Of a stretch of DNA of 64,000 nt, positions 56,149 through 64,000 are shown piece by piece. Each line of letters opens with the position of its first letter. Position 1 is the first letter of the stretch. Source of the DNA: Nocardia goodfellowii (GTDB lineage Bacteria > Actinomycetota > Actinomycetes > Mycobacteriales > Mycobacteriaceae); NCBI RefSeq assembly GCF_017875645.1, contig NZ_JAGGMR010000001.1, positions 3,534,001 to 3,598,000 of the forward strand. The letters are read 5' to 3'. The notes under the pieces are model-generated. The model worked only from the letters and a program-made list of their open reading frames with translations, did not search any database and was not told the origin of the DNA. The translations under genes and the position numbers were made by a program.

Positions 56149-59100
56149 TCAACGGCGGATGGCGGCGATGGCCTTTTCGATGCGCTTCACCGAGATGGGA
56201 TACGGGGTGCCGAGTCTCTGCGCGAAGAGGCTGACGCGGAGTTCTTCGATCATCCACCAGATCTCGGCCACGTCCGGGGCGTGTTTGCGATGCTCGGGCA
56301 GGGCGTTGACCAGGCGGTCGTAGGCGGCGAGCGCGCGGTCGACCTCGACCATCCCCTGGCGGTCGCGGGTGGCGGAGGCGGGCAGGGCTGCCAGCCGGGT
56401 GGCGGCCGCTTGCAGGTAGCGGGGGATCTCGCGCAGGCGGGTGGTGCCGAATTCGGAAATGAAGCCGGGAAAGACGAGTTCGTCGAGCTGGTGGCGGACG
56501 TCGTCGGCGATATCGGCTTCGCGAGTTTCGGCAAGGGCCGAGGAAACACGATGTGCCGCACCCAGAATCGGCACCACGAGGCGGACCAGGCGGGCCACGG
56601 CGCTGGACAGTTGCGGGCGGACGGCGGCGACCAGGGCGTTGAACCGCTCGGGGTCGTTGACGGGACCGCCCGCGGCGGTGATCAATTCGTCGGCGGCCGC
56701 GGCGCGGCAATCCTCGACCAGCGCGTCGAGGGAACCGTAGGGGTTCTGGCTCAGGGCGAGGCGGTCGGCGGGCGGTAGACCGGCCGTGACGGTGCGCGGT
56801 GAGGTCGGGATGGCATGCAGGACAAGGGCCCTGGTGCCGGCGCGCATCGCGGCGGCCTGCTCGGCGGGGGAGCTGAGGACGCGCACGGCCACGCCGTCGC
56901 CTTCCGGGACCAGCGCGGGATAGCCGGTCACGGTTTGGCCGGCCACCTCGCGGCGCACCGTCGGTTCGACGGTGCCCAGGGATTCCGAAGTCCACACTGT
57001 CGTCGCCGCACGTTCCGCGCCCGCCGTCGCGCGCGCGACGGATTCGGAAACCTTCTCGGCCAGTTGGGCTTTCAACTGGGCGAGGCTCTTACTCTTGGCC
57101 AGTACCTTGCCGGAGGTGTCGACGGCGGCGAAAGTCATGCGCAGATGGTCGGGCAGCGCGCCGGGGTCGAGATCGGCCGGGGAGATGGTGACCGAACCGA
57201 GGCGCGACAATTCCCGGGCCAGGCCGGTGCGCAGCGGCTCGGCCCGGGGAGTGAGCGCGGACAGCGCGGCGGCGGCGAAGTCGGGAGCTGGAACCACCAG
57301 GCGGCGCTGGGTTTTCGGCAGCGTCTTGATCAGCGCGGTGGCGAGCTCTTCGCGCATGCCGGGAACCAGCCAGTCGAAACCGACGGGGCGTACGTGCGCG
57401 AGCTGCTCGACCGGAATGCGGACGGTGACGCCGTCGTCGTCCTGGCCCGGCTCGAACTGATAGGTGAGCGGGAAGCTCAATTCGCCTTGCCGCCAGGCAT
57501 CGGGGAAAGCGGTCGGGTCCAGCGGCGCGGCGCCGTCGTTGACGATCGTGGACTTCGAGAACTCCAGCAGCGCTGGGTCTTTGCGCTTCGCCGTCTTCCA
57601 CCAGCTGTCGAAATGGCGGACCGAGACGATGTCAGCGGGGATGCGCTGATCATAGAATTCGAACAGCACCTCGTCATCGACCAGGATGTCGCGGCGGCGG
57701 GCCCGATGCTCCAGGTCGGCGACATCGTCGAGCAGCTCCCGATTGCGGTGGAAGAACTCGTGTTTCGTCTGCCACTCGCCCTGGACGAGGGCGTGCCGGA
57801 TGAACAGCTCACGCGAGAGTTCGGGGTCGATGCGGCCGTAATCCACCGGTCGGCTCACCACCAGCGGGATCCCGTACAGCGTCACGCGTTCGTAGGCGCG
57901 CGCCGCGCCGCGCTTGCTGGACCAGTGCGGCTCAGAGTAGGTGCGTTTCACCAGATCGCCGGCGAGCTGCTCGGCCCACTCCGGTTCCACGCGCGCGGCC
58001 ATGCGACCCCATAATCGCGAGGTCTCCACCAGCTCCGCCGCCATCACCCAGCGCGGCGGCTTCTTCGCCAGCGAGGAGCCGGGAAAGATCATGAACTTGG
58101 CGTTGCGCGCCCCGAGGAACTCCCGCGATTCCGCTTCCCGCACACCGATATGCGAGAGCATGCCCGCCAGCAGCGATTGATGGATCGCGGTGGAATCCCA
58201 CGGCAACCCGTCGGATTCAGTGGTGCGCGGGGGATTCTTGCGCCGGTCGGCCGATTTGCCTTGGCCGGAGTCGGATATCCGCGCCGGCCGCCCGCTGTCA
58301 CTCGACGTGCTCTCCGCCGACCAGCCGAGTCCCCGGGTGATCGTCCGCAACTGGCCGTGCAGATCCTGCCATTCCCGGATGCGCAGGTAGTGCAGGAATT
58401 CGTCCCGGCACATCCGGCGGAATTGGTTGGACGACAAGGACTTACGCTGCTCGGTCAGATAGTCCCACAGCCGCAGGTATGCCAGGAAATCCGAGCCCTC
58501 CACCACGAACCTGGCATGTTTGGCATCGGAAGCCTGCTGATGCTCGGCCGGGCGCTCGCGCACATCCTGAATCGACAGTGCCGCGACGATGATCAGCACC
58601 TCGGCCAGGCAGCCATTGCGCTGCGCCTGCACCAGCATGCGCGCCATCCGCGGGTCGACCGGCAGCTGTGCCATCTCGCGGCCGATGGGCGTGAGCGTCA
58701 GCGACGCATCGGCCGCGGCACTGCCGGACTCACCCTCCGGTGCGGAATCTTCTTGTCGCACAGTGCGCGTCGTGTGCCTGCCGAGCGCGCCCAGTTCCTC
58801 GAGCAGCGCGATACCGTCGCGGATCGCGCGCTTGTCCGGCGCCTCCACGAACGGGAAGTTCTCGATATCGCCCAGCCCGAGCGCCGTCATCTGCAAGATG
58901 ACCGCGGCCAGGTTGGTGCGCAGGATCTCCGGTTCGGTGAAGGCGGGCCGGGATTCGAAGTCCTCCTCCGAGTACAGCCGGATGGCGATACCGTCGGCCA
59001 CTCGACCGCATCGACCGGAACGCTGCCGCGCCGAAGCCTGCGACACCTCCTCGATCGGCAGCCGCTGCACCTTGGTGCGCATCGAATACCGGGAAATGCG

Positions 59101-60231
59101 AGCGGTGCCGGGATCGACGACATACCGGATGCCGGGCACGGTGAGCGAAGTCTCGGCCACATTGGTGGCCAGCACGACACGTCGTCCGGTGTGCGGCTGG
59201 AACACTCGGTGCTGTTCGGCCGCCGACAGCCGCGCGTACAGCGGCACGATCTCCGTGCGCGCCAGATTCAGGTCACGCAAAGCATCGGCGGTGTCCCGGA
59301 TTTCGCGTTCACCGGACAGGAACACCAGCACATCGCCGTCGCCCTCGTCGAACAATTCGCGCACCGCGTCGCCGATGGCGTCGACCGGGTCGCGATCCAC
59401 CACACGGGTGTCTTCGTCGTCGTCCGCCGAGGCGGCGGGCAGTTCGAGCGACAGCGGCCGGTAGCGGATCTCCACCGGATAGGACCGCCCCGACACCTCG
59501 ACAATCGGTGCGGGCGTGCCCTTCGCATCAGCGAAATGCCGGGCGAACAGCTCCGGGTCGATGGTCGCGGAGGTGATGATCACCTTGAGATCCGGCCGGC
59601 GCGGCAGCAGCTGCTTGAGGTAGCCGAGCAGGAAGTCGATATTGAGACTGCGCTCGTGCGCCTCGTCGATGATGATCGTGTCGTAGCGGCGCAGCAGGCG
59701 GTCGCGCTGAATCTCGGCCAGCAGGATGCCGTCGGTCATCAATTTGACCAGGGTGCGATCGGAGGCGTGATCGGTGAACCGCACCGTGTAACCGACGACA
59801 TCGCCCAACTCGGTGCCCAGTTCCTCGGCTATCCGCTCGGCCACGGTGCGGGCCGCCAGCCGGCGCGGCTGCGTGTGGCCGATGGTGCCGCGAATACCGC
59901 GCCCGAGTTCCAGGCAGATCTTGGGAATCTGAGTGGTCTTGCCGGAGCCGGTCTCACCCGCCACGATCACCACCTGGTGTTCGGCGATCGCCGCGGCGAT
60001 ATCGTCGCGGCGCTGGGTGACCGGTAGTTGCTCGGGGTATCGGATCGGCGGCACCGCCGCCCGGCGCGCCTCGACCCGTAGCTCGGCGGACTCGATTTCC
60101 GCCGTCACGCTCGCGAGTTCCTTGCCGCGGGCGCGGTCCAGCTTTCGGCGCAGCCGATATTCGTCGCGGAGGGAGAGGTTCGCCAGTCGGGTGCGGAGCT
60201 CGCGCGTTGCGGGGTCGGCTGTCCTGGTCAT
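56149..60231 (-). CDS. hrpA: DEAH-box RNA helicase HrpA
   Basis: A 1360-residue DExH ATPase. Walker A GETGSGKTTQIPK, the box IIIDEAHERSLNIDFLL, motif III SAT and the helicase C, winged-helix (HA2) and OB (DUF1605) regions are followed by the long DUF3418 C-terminus typical of HrpA. ATG 60231 (MTRTADPATREL) gives the family N-terminus; the frame stays open another 180 bases upstream, but that part is low-complexity. HrpA remodels RNA and resolves collided ribosomes in E. coli. It converges with nrdR. Confidence 0.95.
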   Translation of the reverse strand: MTRTADPATRELRTRLANLSLRDEYRLRRKLDRARGKELASVTAEIESAELRVEARRAAVPPIRYPEQLPVTQRRDDIAAAIAEHQVVIVAGETGSGKTTQIPKICLELGRGIRGTIGHTQPRRLAARTVAERIAEELGTELGDVVGYTVRFTDHASDRTLVKLMTDGILLAEIQRDRLLRRYDTIIIDEAHERSLNIDFLLGYLKQLLPRRPDLKVIITSATIDPELFARHFADAKGTPAPIVEVSGRSYPVEIRYRPLSLELPAASADDDEDTRVVDRDPVDAIGDAVRELFDEGDGDVLVFLSGEREIRDTADALRDLNLARTEIVPLYARLSAAEQHRVFQPHTGRRVVLATNVAETSLTVPGIRYVVDPGTARISRYSMRTKVQRLPIEEVSQASARQRSGRCGRVADGIAIRLYSEEDFESRPAFTEPEILRTNLAAVILQMTALGLGDIENFPFVEAPDKRAIRDGIALLEELGALGRHTTRTVRQEDSAPEGESGSAAADASLTLTPIGREMAQLPVDPRMARMLVQAQRNGCLAEVLIIVAALSIQDVRERPAEHQQASDAKHARFVVEGSDFLAYLRLWDYLTEQRKSLSSNQFRRMCRDEFLHYLRIREWQDLHGQLRTITRGLGWSAESTSSDSGRPARISDSGQGKSADRRKNPPRTTESDGLPWDSTAIHQSLLAGMLSHIGVREAESREFLGARNAKFMIFPGSSLAKKPPRWVMAAELVETSRLWGRMAARVEPEWAEQLAGDLVKRTYSEPHWSSKRGAARAYERVTLYGIPLVVSRPVDYGRIDPELSRELFIRHALVQGEWQTKHEFFHRNRELLDDVADLEHRARRRDILVDDEVLFEFYDQRIPADIVSVRHFDSWWKTAKRKDPALLEFSKSTIVNDGAAPLDPTAFPDAWRQGELSFPLTYQFEPGQDDDGVTVRIPVEQLAHVRPVGFDWLVPGMREELATALIKTLPKTQRRLVVPAPDFAAAALSALTPRAEPLRTGLARELSRLGSVTISPADLDPGALPDHLRMTFAAVDTSGKVLAKSKSLAQLKAQLAEKVSESVARATAGAERAATTVWTSESLGTVEPTVRREVAGQTVTGYPALVPEGDGVAVRVLSSPAEQAAAMRAGTRALVLHAIPTSPRTVTAGLPPADRLALSQNPYGSLDALVEDCRAAAADELITAAGGPVNDPERFNALVAAVRPQLSSAVARLVRLVVPILGAAHRVSSALAETREADIADDVRHQLDELVFPGFISEFGTTRLREIPRYLQAAATRLAALPASATRDRQGMVEVDRALAAYDRLVNALPEHRKHAPDVAEIWWMIEELRVSLFAQRLGTPYPISVKRIEKAIAAIRR

Positions 60232-60470
60232 GGCATCGTCAAGCGTAGCGAACCCCGCATACGTCCCGGTCGTCAGCGGGTGCATGGGCAGTCGAGGGTG
60301 GGGCTGGTCGTCCTCGCGGTGGTGTTTGCGCCGCCGGCGGCGGCGGTCGTCGGAGTGGGCGGGGGTGGGCGCTTCGTTGTCATGAGCCGACCGCGTTCCC
60401 AGTCTGAGCAATCGCTGAGCGAATCCGGCGACGGGTTACCCGTCGGCAATGTCCGTGGAAGAATCGCCGG

Positions 60471-61142
60471 ATGCACGCCGTCGAGGTGTCACCCAGTTCG
60501 GTGCGCTCGCCGCACTGGCTACGGGCGCTGCGGATCGCCTTCGCCGGACTGGGTCTGCTGGCGCTGATCGCGGGGTCCGTGCAGCAGGCCGGGACATATG
60601 GCTACACCACGGCGAACTATTTCAGCTACTTCACCATCCAGGCCAACATCCTGGCCATGGTGATTCTGCTGCTCGGCGGCCTGCGTGATCCGAGTGGGCG
60701 ACGCTGGCAGCTGTGGCGCGGCGCCGCGACCCTCTATCTCGTGCTCACCGGGATCGTGTACGCGGTGCTGCTGTCGCATATGACGCCCCGCGCGCAAGAT
60801 CCGTGGGTCGACGATGTACTGCATCGGGTGTTGCCGATTGTCATGGTCGCGGACTGGACGGTGGCGCCGTATGCCCTGGGTCTCAGCGCGAGACTGGTCG
60901 GGACGTGGCTGGCGTACCCGGCCGCGTACGGCGCGTATACCCTGTTCCGCGGGCCGATCGTGAACTGGTATCCGTATCCGTTCCTCGACCCGCGCGGCCA
61001 GGGATACGTCTCCTTGACGATCGGTCTGGTGGTTTTGGGTGTGGCGTTCGCGCTGCTCGCCGTCGCCGTCCTCGCCCTGGGCGAGTTGGCCGGCCGGTGG
61101 TGCGGCGCGGCGGAGTCCGACAAGCAGAGGTGGTTGGAATGA
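60471..61142 (+). CDS. Pr6Pr-family membrane protein
   Basis: A 223-residue integral membrane protein with six predicted TM helices. The blocks YTTANYFSYFTIQANILA, LSHMTPRAQDPWVDDVLHRVLPIVMVADW and FRGPIVNWYPYPFLDPRGQGY are typical of the Pr6Pr family, which includes distant FAR-17a/AIG1-like proteins, some of them serine hydrolases of fatty-acid esters of hydroxy fatty acids. The conserved Thr and His residues in TM regions (FTIQAN, LHRVLP) fit that plan. Activity in bacteria is unknown. The stop overlaps the next start by ATGA. Confidence 0.82.
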   Translation: MHAVEVSPSSVRSPHWLRALRIAFAGLGLLALIAGSVQQAGTYGYTTANYFSYFTIQANILAMVILLLGGLRDPSGRRWQLWRGAATLYLVLTGIVYAVLLSHMTPRAQDPWVDDVLHRVLPIVMVADWTVAPYALGLSARLVGTWLAYPAAYGAYTLFRGPIVNWYPYPFLDPRGQGYVSLTIGLVVLGVAFALLAVAVLALGELAGRWCGAAESDKQRWLE

Positions 61143-62362
61143 CAGCGTTGTGGCACGGGTTCGCGGATATGGGCGCCGTCGAGCGGGACGGTGCGTTCGT
61201 GGTGGCGCGCGGCGAGGGCGCCTACGTCTACGACGAGGCGGGCACCCGTTATCTCGACGCCACCGCCGGTCTCTGGTTCACCAACATCGGGCACGGCCGC
61301 GGCGAAATCGCCGACGCCGTCGCCGCGCAGCTGCGCCAGATCGCGCACTACTCCAACTTCGGTGACTTCACCGCGCCCGCCACGCAGCAACTGGCGGAGA
61401 AGCTGGCCACCATCGCGCCCGTCCCGGGCAGCAAGATCTTCTTCACCTCCGGCGGCTCCGATTCGGTCGACACCGCCGCCAAACTGGCCCGCCGCTACTG
61501 GCAGGAAATGGGCAAACCGTCCAAGAAGATCCTCCTCAGCCGGCAGAAGGCCTACCACGGCATGCATGTCGGCGGCACCGCGCTCGCCGGTATTCCGGTC
61601 AACGCCGAGGGCTACGGCGAGCTCATGGCCGACACTCGCGTCATCGCCTGGGACGACGCCGCGGCGCTGCGCGCGCAGATCGACGACCTCGGCGCCGACA
61701 ACATCGCCGCCTTCTTCTGCGAACCCATCATCGGCGCGGGCGGCGTCTATCCGCCGCCGGAGGGTTACCTCGCCGAGGTTCGCCGCATCTGCCGCGACAA
61801 CGACATCCTCTTCGTCGCCGACGAGGTCGTCACCGGTTTCGGCCGCATCGGCGGATCATGGTTCGCCTCCTCACGTTTCGACCTCCAGCCGGATCTGATG
61901 ACCACCGCCAAGGGCCTGACCTCCGGCTATCTCCCGATGGGCGCCGTCTTCGTCGCCCCACACCTCGCCGAACCGTTCTTCAGCGGCGGCGTCTGGTGGC
62001 GGCACGGCTACACCTACGGCGGCCACGCCGCGGCCGCCGCGGCTGCCCTGGCCAACCTCGAGATCATCGAACGCGAGAATTTGCTGGAAGAGTCCCGGCG
62101 TCTCGAGTCGACCCTGCACCGCAAGCTCGCCCCGTTGGCCGAGCATCCCCGTGTCGCCGAAATCCGTAGCGGCCTGGGCGCGGTCGCCGCCGTCCAGCTC
62201 GCCGACCCCGCCGAAGGGCTTCCCTTCGTGAAAACCCTCCGCGCCCACGGCATCTCGAGCCGCGCCGCCGGCCAGGGCGCCATGCAGATCTCCCCGTCCT
62301 TCGTCATGACCGACGACCAGGTCGACGAACTCGTCGAAGGCTTCACCAAAGCCCTCGGCTAG
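61139..62362 (+). CDS. class III pyridoxal-phosphate aminotransferase
   Basis: A 407-residue omega-aminotransferase fold enzyme (family of GABA/ornithine/beta-alanine-pyruvate transaminases). PLP features include FFTSGGSDSVDTAAKLARRYW, the cofactor Asp in FVADEVVTGFGRIG and the Schiff-base Lys in TTAKGLTSGYLPMG. The substrate specificity cannot be read. It is shorter than usual (about 430-460), with the shortening mostly at the C-terminus. ATG overlaps the Pr6Pr gene stop, so the two are translated together, although no obvious functional link is known. Confidence 0.92.
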   Translation: MTALWHGFADMGAVERDGAFVVARGEGAYVYDEAGTRYLDATAGLWFTNIGHGRGEIADAVAAQLRQIAHYSNFGDFTAPATQQLAEKLATIAPVPGSKIFFTSGGSDSVDTAAKLARRYWQEMGKPSKKILLSRQKAYHGMHVGGTALAGIPVNAEGYGELMADTRVIAWDDAAALRAQIDDLGADNIAAFFCEPIIGAGGVYPPPEGYLAEVRRICRDNDILFVADEVVTGFGRIGGSWFASSRFDLQPDLMTTAKGLTSGYLPMGAVFVAPHLAEPFFSGGVWWRHGYTYGGHAAAAAAALANLEIIERENLLEESRRLESTLHRKLAPLAEHPRVAEIRSGLGAVAAVQLADPAEGLPFVKTLRAHGISSRAAGQGAMQISPSFVMTDDQVDELVEGFTKALG

Positions 62363-62369
62363 CGGCGGT

Positions 62370-63329
62370 TCAGTGCGGAAACACCCGCGGCTCGCGAAGC
62401 TGGATCCCGGCGCGGTAGCGGCCGATCCGGTGCTGGACGTCGATCATGCCGAGGGTGTCCTCGAGCATCGGCAGATAGGCGTTGTGGGCGGCCAGGCCGG
62501 GTAGGTCGAAGGTGAAGTACATCGCCATCAGCGGGTTGACGAAAAGGTTGTCGACGCGTCGGCCGCCGACCCGGACGTGGCCGTGCCGGCCGAGCGTCGC
62601 GGCGGCGATCTGCCCGTTGACCAGGCTCGGGCGCAGCGGGGTGAGCGCGGCGGCGTGTTCGACGGCATCGCGATAGCGCCGGGCCTCCGACGACGAGCCC
62701 GGTATCGAGAACGCGCCCAAATAGGCTCCGGCGGCATCCAATTCGGCGATGTTCTCCAGGACATGCACGTGGTTCACGCCATGGAACGCGTCGATCCCGA
62801 ACCCGATGCCGGCGACCAGGCGGACCGGCACCTCGTCCAGACCGGCCACCGCGGCCAGGCTCGTCGCGTCTTCCTCCGGTGTGCCGAGCGTCTTCTCGTC
62901 ACCGCGCAGCAGGATGTCGGTGCCGCCGTCGACCAGCACGATGGCGTCGATGCCCAGGGTCGTCAGCAGCGTGCGATAGCCGGCTCGCAGTCCGCGTACC
63001 CCGGTGCGCGGGAAGGCGTAGACGGTCGAGGGCAGGTCGTGCTCGTCCAGCCAGATCGACAGCGCTCGTTCCGGAAAGTAGCACTCCGGTCCGTCGAGGT
63101 GCGGTGTCACCGCGACGACGTGCTCGTCGATCCATCCGTAGGGATCGACGTCACCCAGCTCGGTGAACGACAGGTTCGCCAGATGCACCGTGACGCCCGC
63201 GTCGAGCAGCGCGAAAGCCACCGGGAGCCCGGCATATACGTCGAACCCACCGCCTGCCCCGGCGATCAGGACCGAGGCGCATCCGTCGAGTCGCCGGAAG
63301 ATCTCCGGGCCCCGCATCAGTTCGCCCAT
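62370..63329 (-). CDS. DUF1152 protein
   Basis: A 319-residue cytosolic protein of the DUF1152 family. The N-terminal nucleotide-fold-like block ASVLIAGAGGGFDVYAGLP, then LANLSFTELGD, and ILLRGDEKTLGTPEEDATSLAAV are conserved segments. The function is unknown. It converges with the aminotransferase gene with 7 bases between the stop codons. Confidence 0.85.
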   Translation of the reverse strand: MGELMRGPEIFRRLDGCASVLIAGAGGGFDVYAGLPVAFALLDAGVTVHLANLSFTELGDVDPYGWIDEHVVAVTPHLDGPECYFPERALSIWLDEHDLPSTVYAFPRTGVRGLRAGYRTLLTTLGIDAIVLVDGGTDILLRGDEKTLGTPEEDATSLAAVAGLDEVPVRLVAGIGFGIDAFHGVNHVHVLENIAELDAAGAYLGAFSIPGSSSEARRYRDAVEHAAALTPLRPSLVNGQIAAATLGRHGHVRVGGRRVDNLFVNPLMAMYFTFDLPGLAAHNAYLPMLEDTLGMIDVQHRIGRYRAGIQLREPRVFPH

Positions 63330-63410
63330 GTCGATTCACCGGGGATGCAGGTGTGCCACGTCATGCGCCGGACTATAGGTCGGCCTGCGCCGCAACGGGA
63401 TTCGCGCAGT

Positions 63411-63885
63411 TCAGAGGGTGCGGGTCAGGAAGATGCTGTGGGGGTCGTCGGTGTAGTCGGCGAAGGGACCGCACGGTTCGAAGCCGTGGCGCTGGTAGAG
63501 GCGCAGGGCGGGGGGCGAAGAAGTCGGCGGTGCCGGTTTCCAGACTGAGGCGGGTGTAGCCGCGGGTGCGCGCCTCGGCGATGAGGTGGGTGAGCAGGGC
63601 GGCGGCGATGCCTCGGCCGGTGTGGCCGGTGGCGGTGCGCATGGACTTGATCTCACCGTGGGTGGGGTCGAGCTCCTTGAGGGCGGTGCAGCCGACCAGG
63701 GTGTCGCCCGCGCGGGCGGCCCAGAAGGTGATCTCCGGTTTGCGGAGTTCATCCAGGTCGAGCGCGTGCACGCTGTCTTCGGGGGAGTTGGCGTACATAT
63801 CCGCGAGATGCTGGGTGAGCAGGGCGGCGATGTCCGGTCCGCTGAGGTCGTCGACGGAGATGCGCAGAGGTGAATGGCTGGACAT
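63411..63885 (-). pseudogene. GNAT acetyltransferase with a one-base frameshift
   Basis: From ATG 63885 (MSSHSPLRISVDDL) one frame gives a GNAT N-acetyltransferase with the acetyl-CoA motif GHTGRGIAAALL and then RLSLETGTADFF. At a run of six G on the plus strand (63510-63515) this frame leaves the family. The expected continuation ALRLYQRHGFEPCGPFADY to the stop at 63411 is intact in another frame. Removing one base restores a complete protein of about 157 residues. Either the gene is recently broken or a homopolymer sequencing error is present. Substrate unknown. Confidence 0.82.
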
Positions 63886-64000
63886 CGGTCCATCATCGCC
63901 GAATCCGGGGGACCGGTCGCGCCGGGGCATCCGGTCGACGAATCGATGTGACAGACCATACTCTGAGGGCACATGCCCGCAGGGTGGCCGTGGACAGCAG

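Overview
The window reads as chromosomal DNA of a mycolic-acid actinomycete, most likely Nocardia or a close relative such as Rhodococcus. The DNA is GC-rich, GTG and TTG starts are frequent, there is an antigen-85-like secreted esterase, and IdeR/DtxR-type iron boxes are present. The gene order miaB, Rv2732c-like, DUF349, Rv2728c-like, miaA, dapF, hflX, fadE20-like, then lexA, Rv2719c-like and nrdR follows the Rv2733c-Rv2718c region of Mycobacterium tuberculosis, including the reversed orientation of the DUF349 gene and lexA.

Region 1 (1-5.6 kb): the end of a 2-oxoglutarate/Fe(II) oxygenase gene, a cytochrome P450 gene and a glutamate-type ABC importer operon (gluA-gluB-hairpin-gluC-gluD, minus strand). 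Region 2 (5.7-21.7 kb): the housekeeping block (miaB to fadE20-like) with a VanZ-like gene, an odd tRNA-like sequence, small secreted proteins, a lysophospholipid-acyltransferase-like gene, an antigen-85-like esterase, and gene-free stretches made of tandem repeats (a ~128-bp unit carrying the hflX terminator, and a 21-bp unit). Region 3 (21.8-23.8 kb): a glycine-rich lipoprotein gene and about 1 kb without a gene that carries an 8-bp satellite.

Region 4 (23.8-52.2 kb) is the main feature: a catecholate-hydroxamate siderophore locus with six IdeR-like iron boxes. It holds an iron-box-controlled secreted glycine-rich protein, two FecCD-type permeases, a siderophore-interacting flavoreductase, a 3741-residue NRPS, a siderophore-binding lipoprotein, an EntS-like exporter, 2,3-dihydroxybenzoate (DHB) genes (entE, entA, a stand-alone isochorismatase and entC), a free-standing aryl carrier protein, an L-ornithine N5-monooxygenase, a GGCT-like protein and a methyltransferase. 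The NRPS domain order is C-A-T-E-C-T-A-C-A-T, with the carrier domain before the A domain in module 2 and no thioesterase. Its specificity codes read as basic residue (Arg), Gly and N5-hydroxyornithine. This matches the published heterobactin synthetase HtbG of Rhodococcus erythropolis, so a heterobactin-type product (DHB-D-Arg-Gly-cyclic hydroxyornithine) is expected. Less explained members are a truncated adenylation-like protein lacking the P-loop, a DNA-binding protein with sigma-region-4 and winged-helix segments behind entC, a 34-residue hydrophobic peptide, and the iron-box methyltransferase.

Region 5 (52.2-64 kb): an NTF2-like protein, the SOS regulator lexA divergent from a ChiZ/Rv2719c-like membrane protein with three SOS boxes between them, a secreted protein of unknown function, nrdR, the DEAH helicase hrpA, a Pr6Pr-family membrane protein coupled to a class III aminotransferase, a DUF1152 protein, and a GNAT acetyltransferase gene broken by a one-base slip in a G run.
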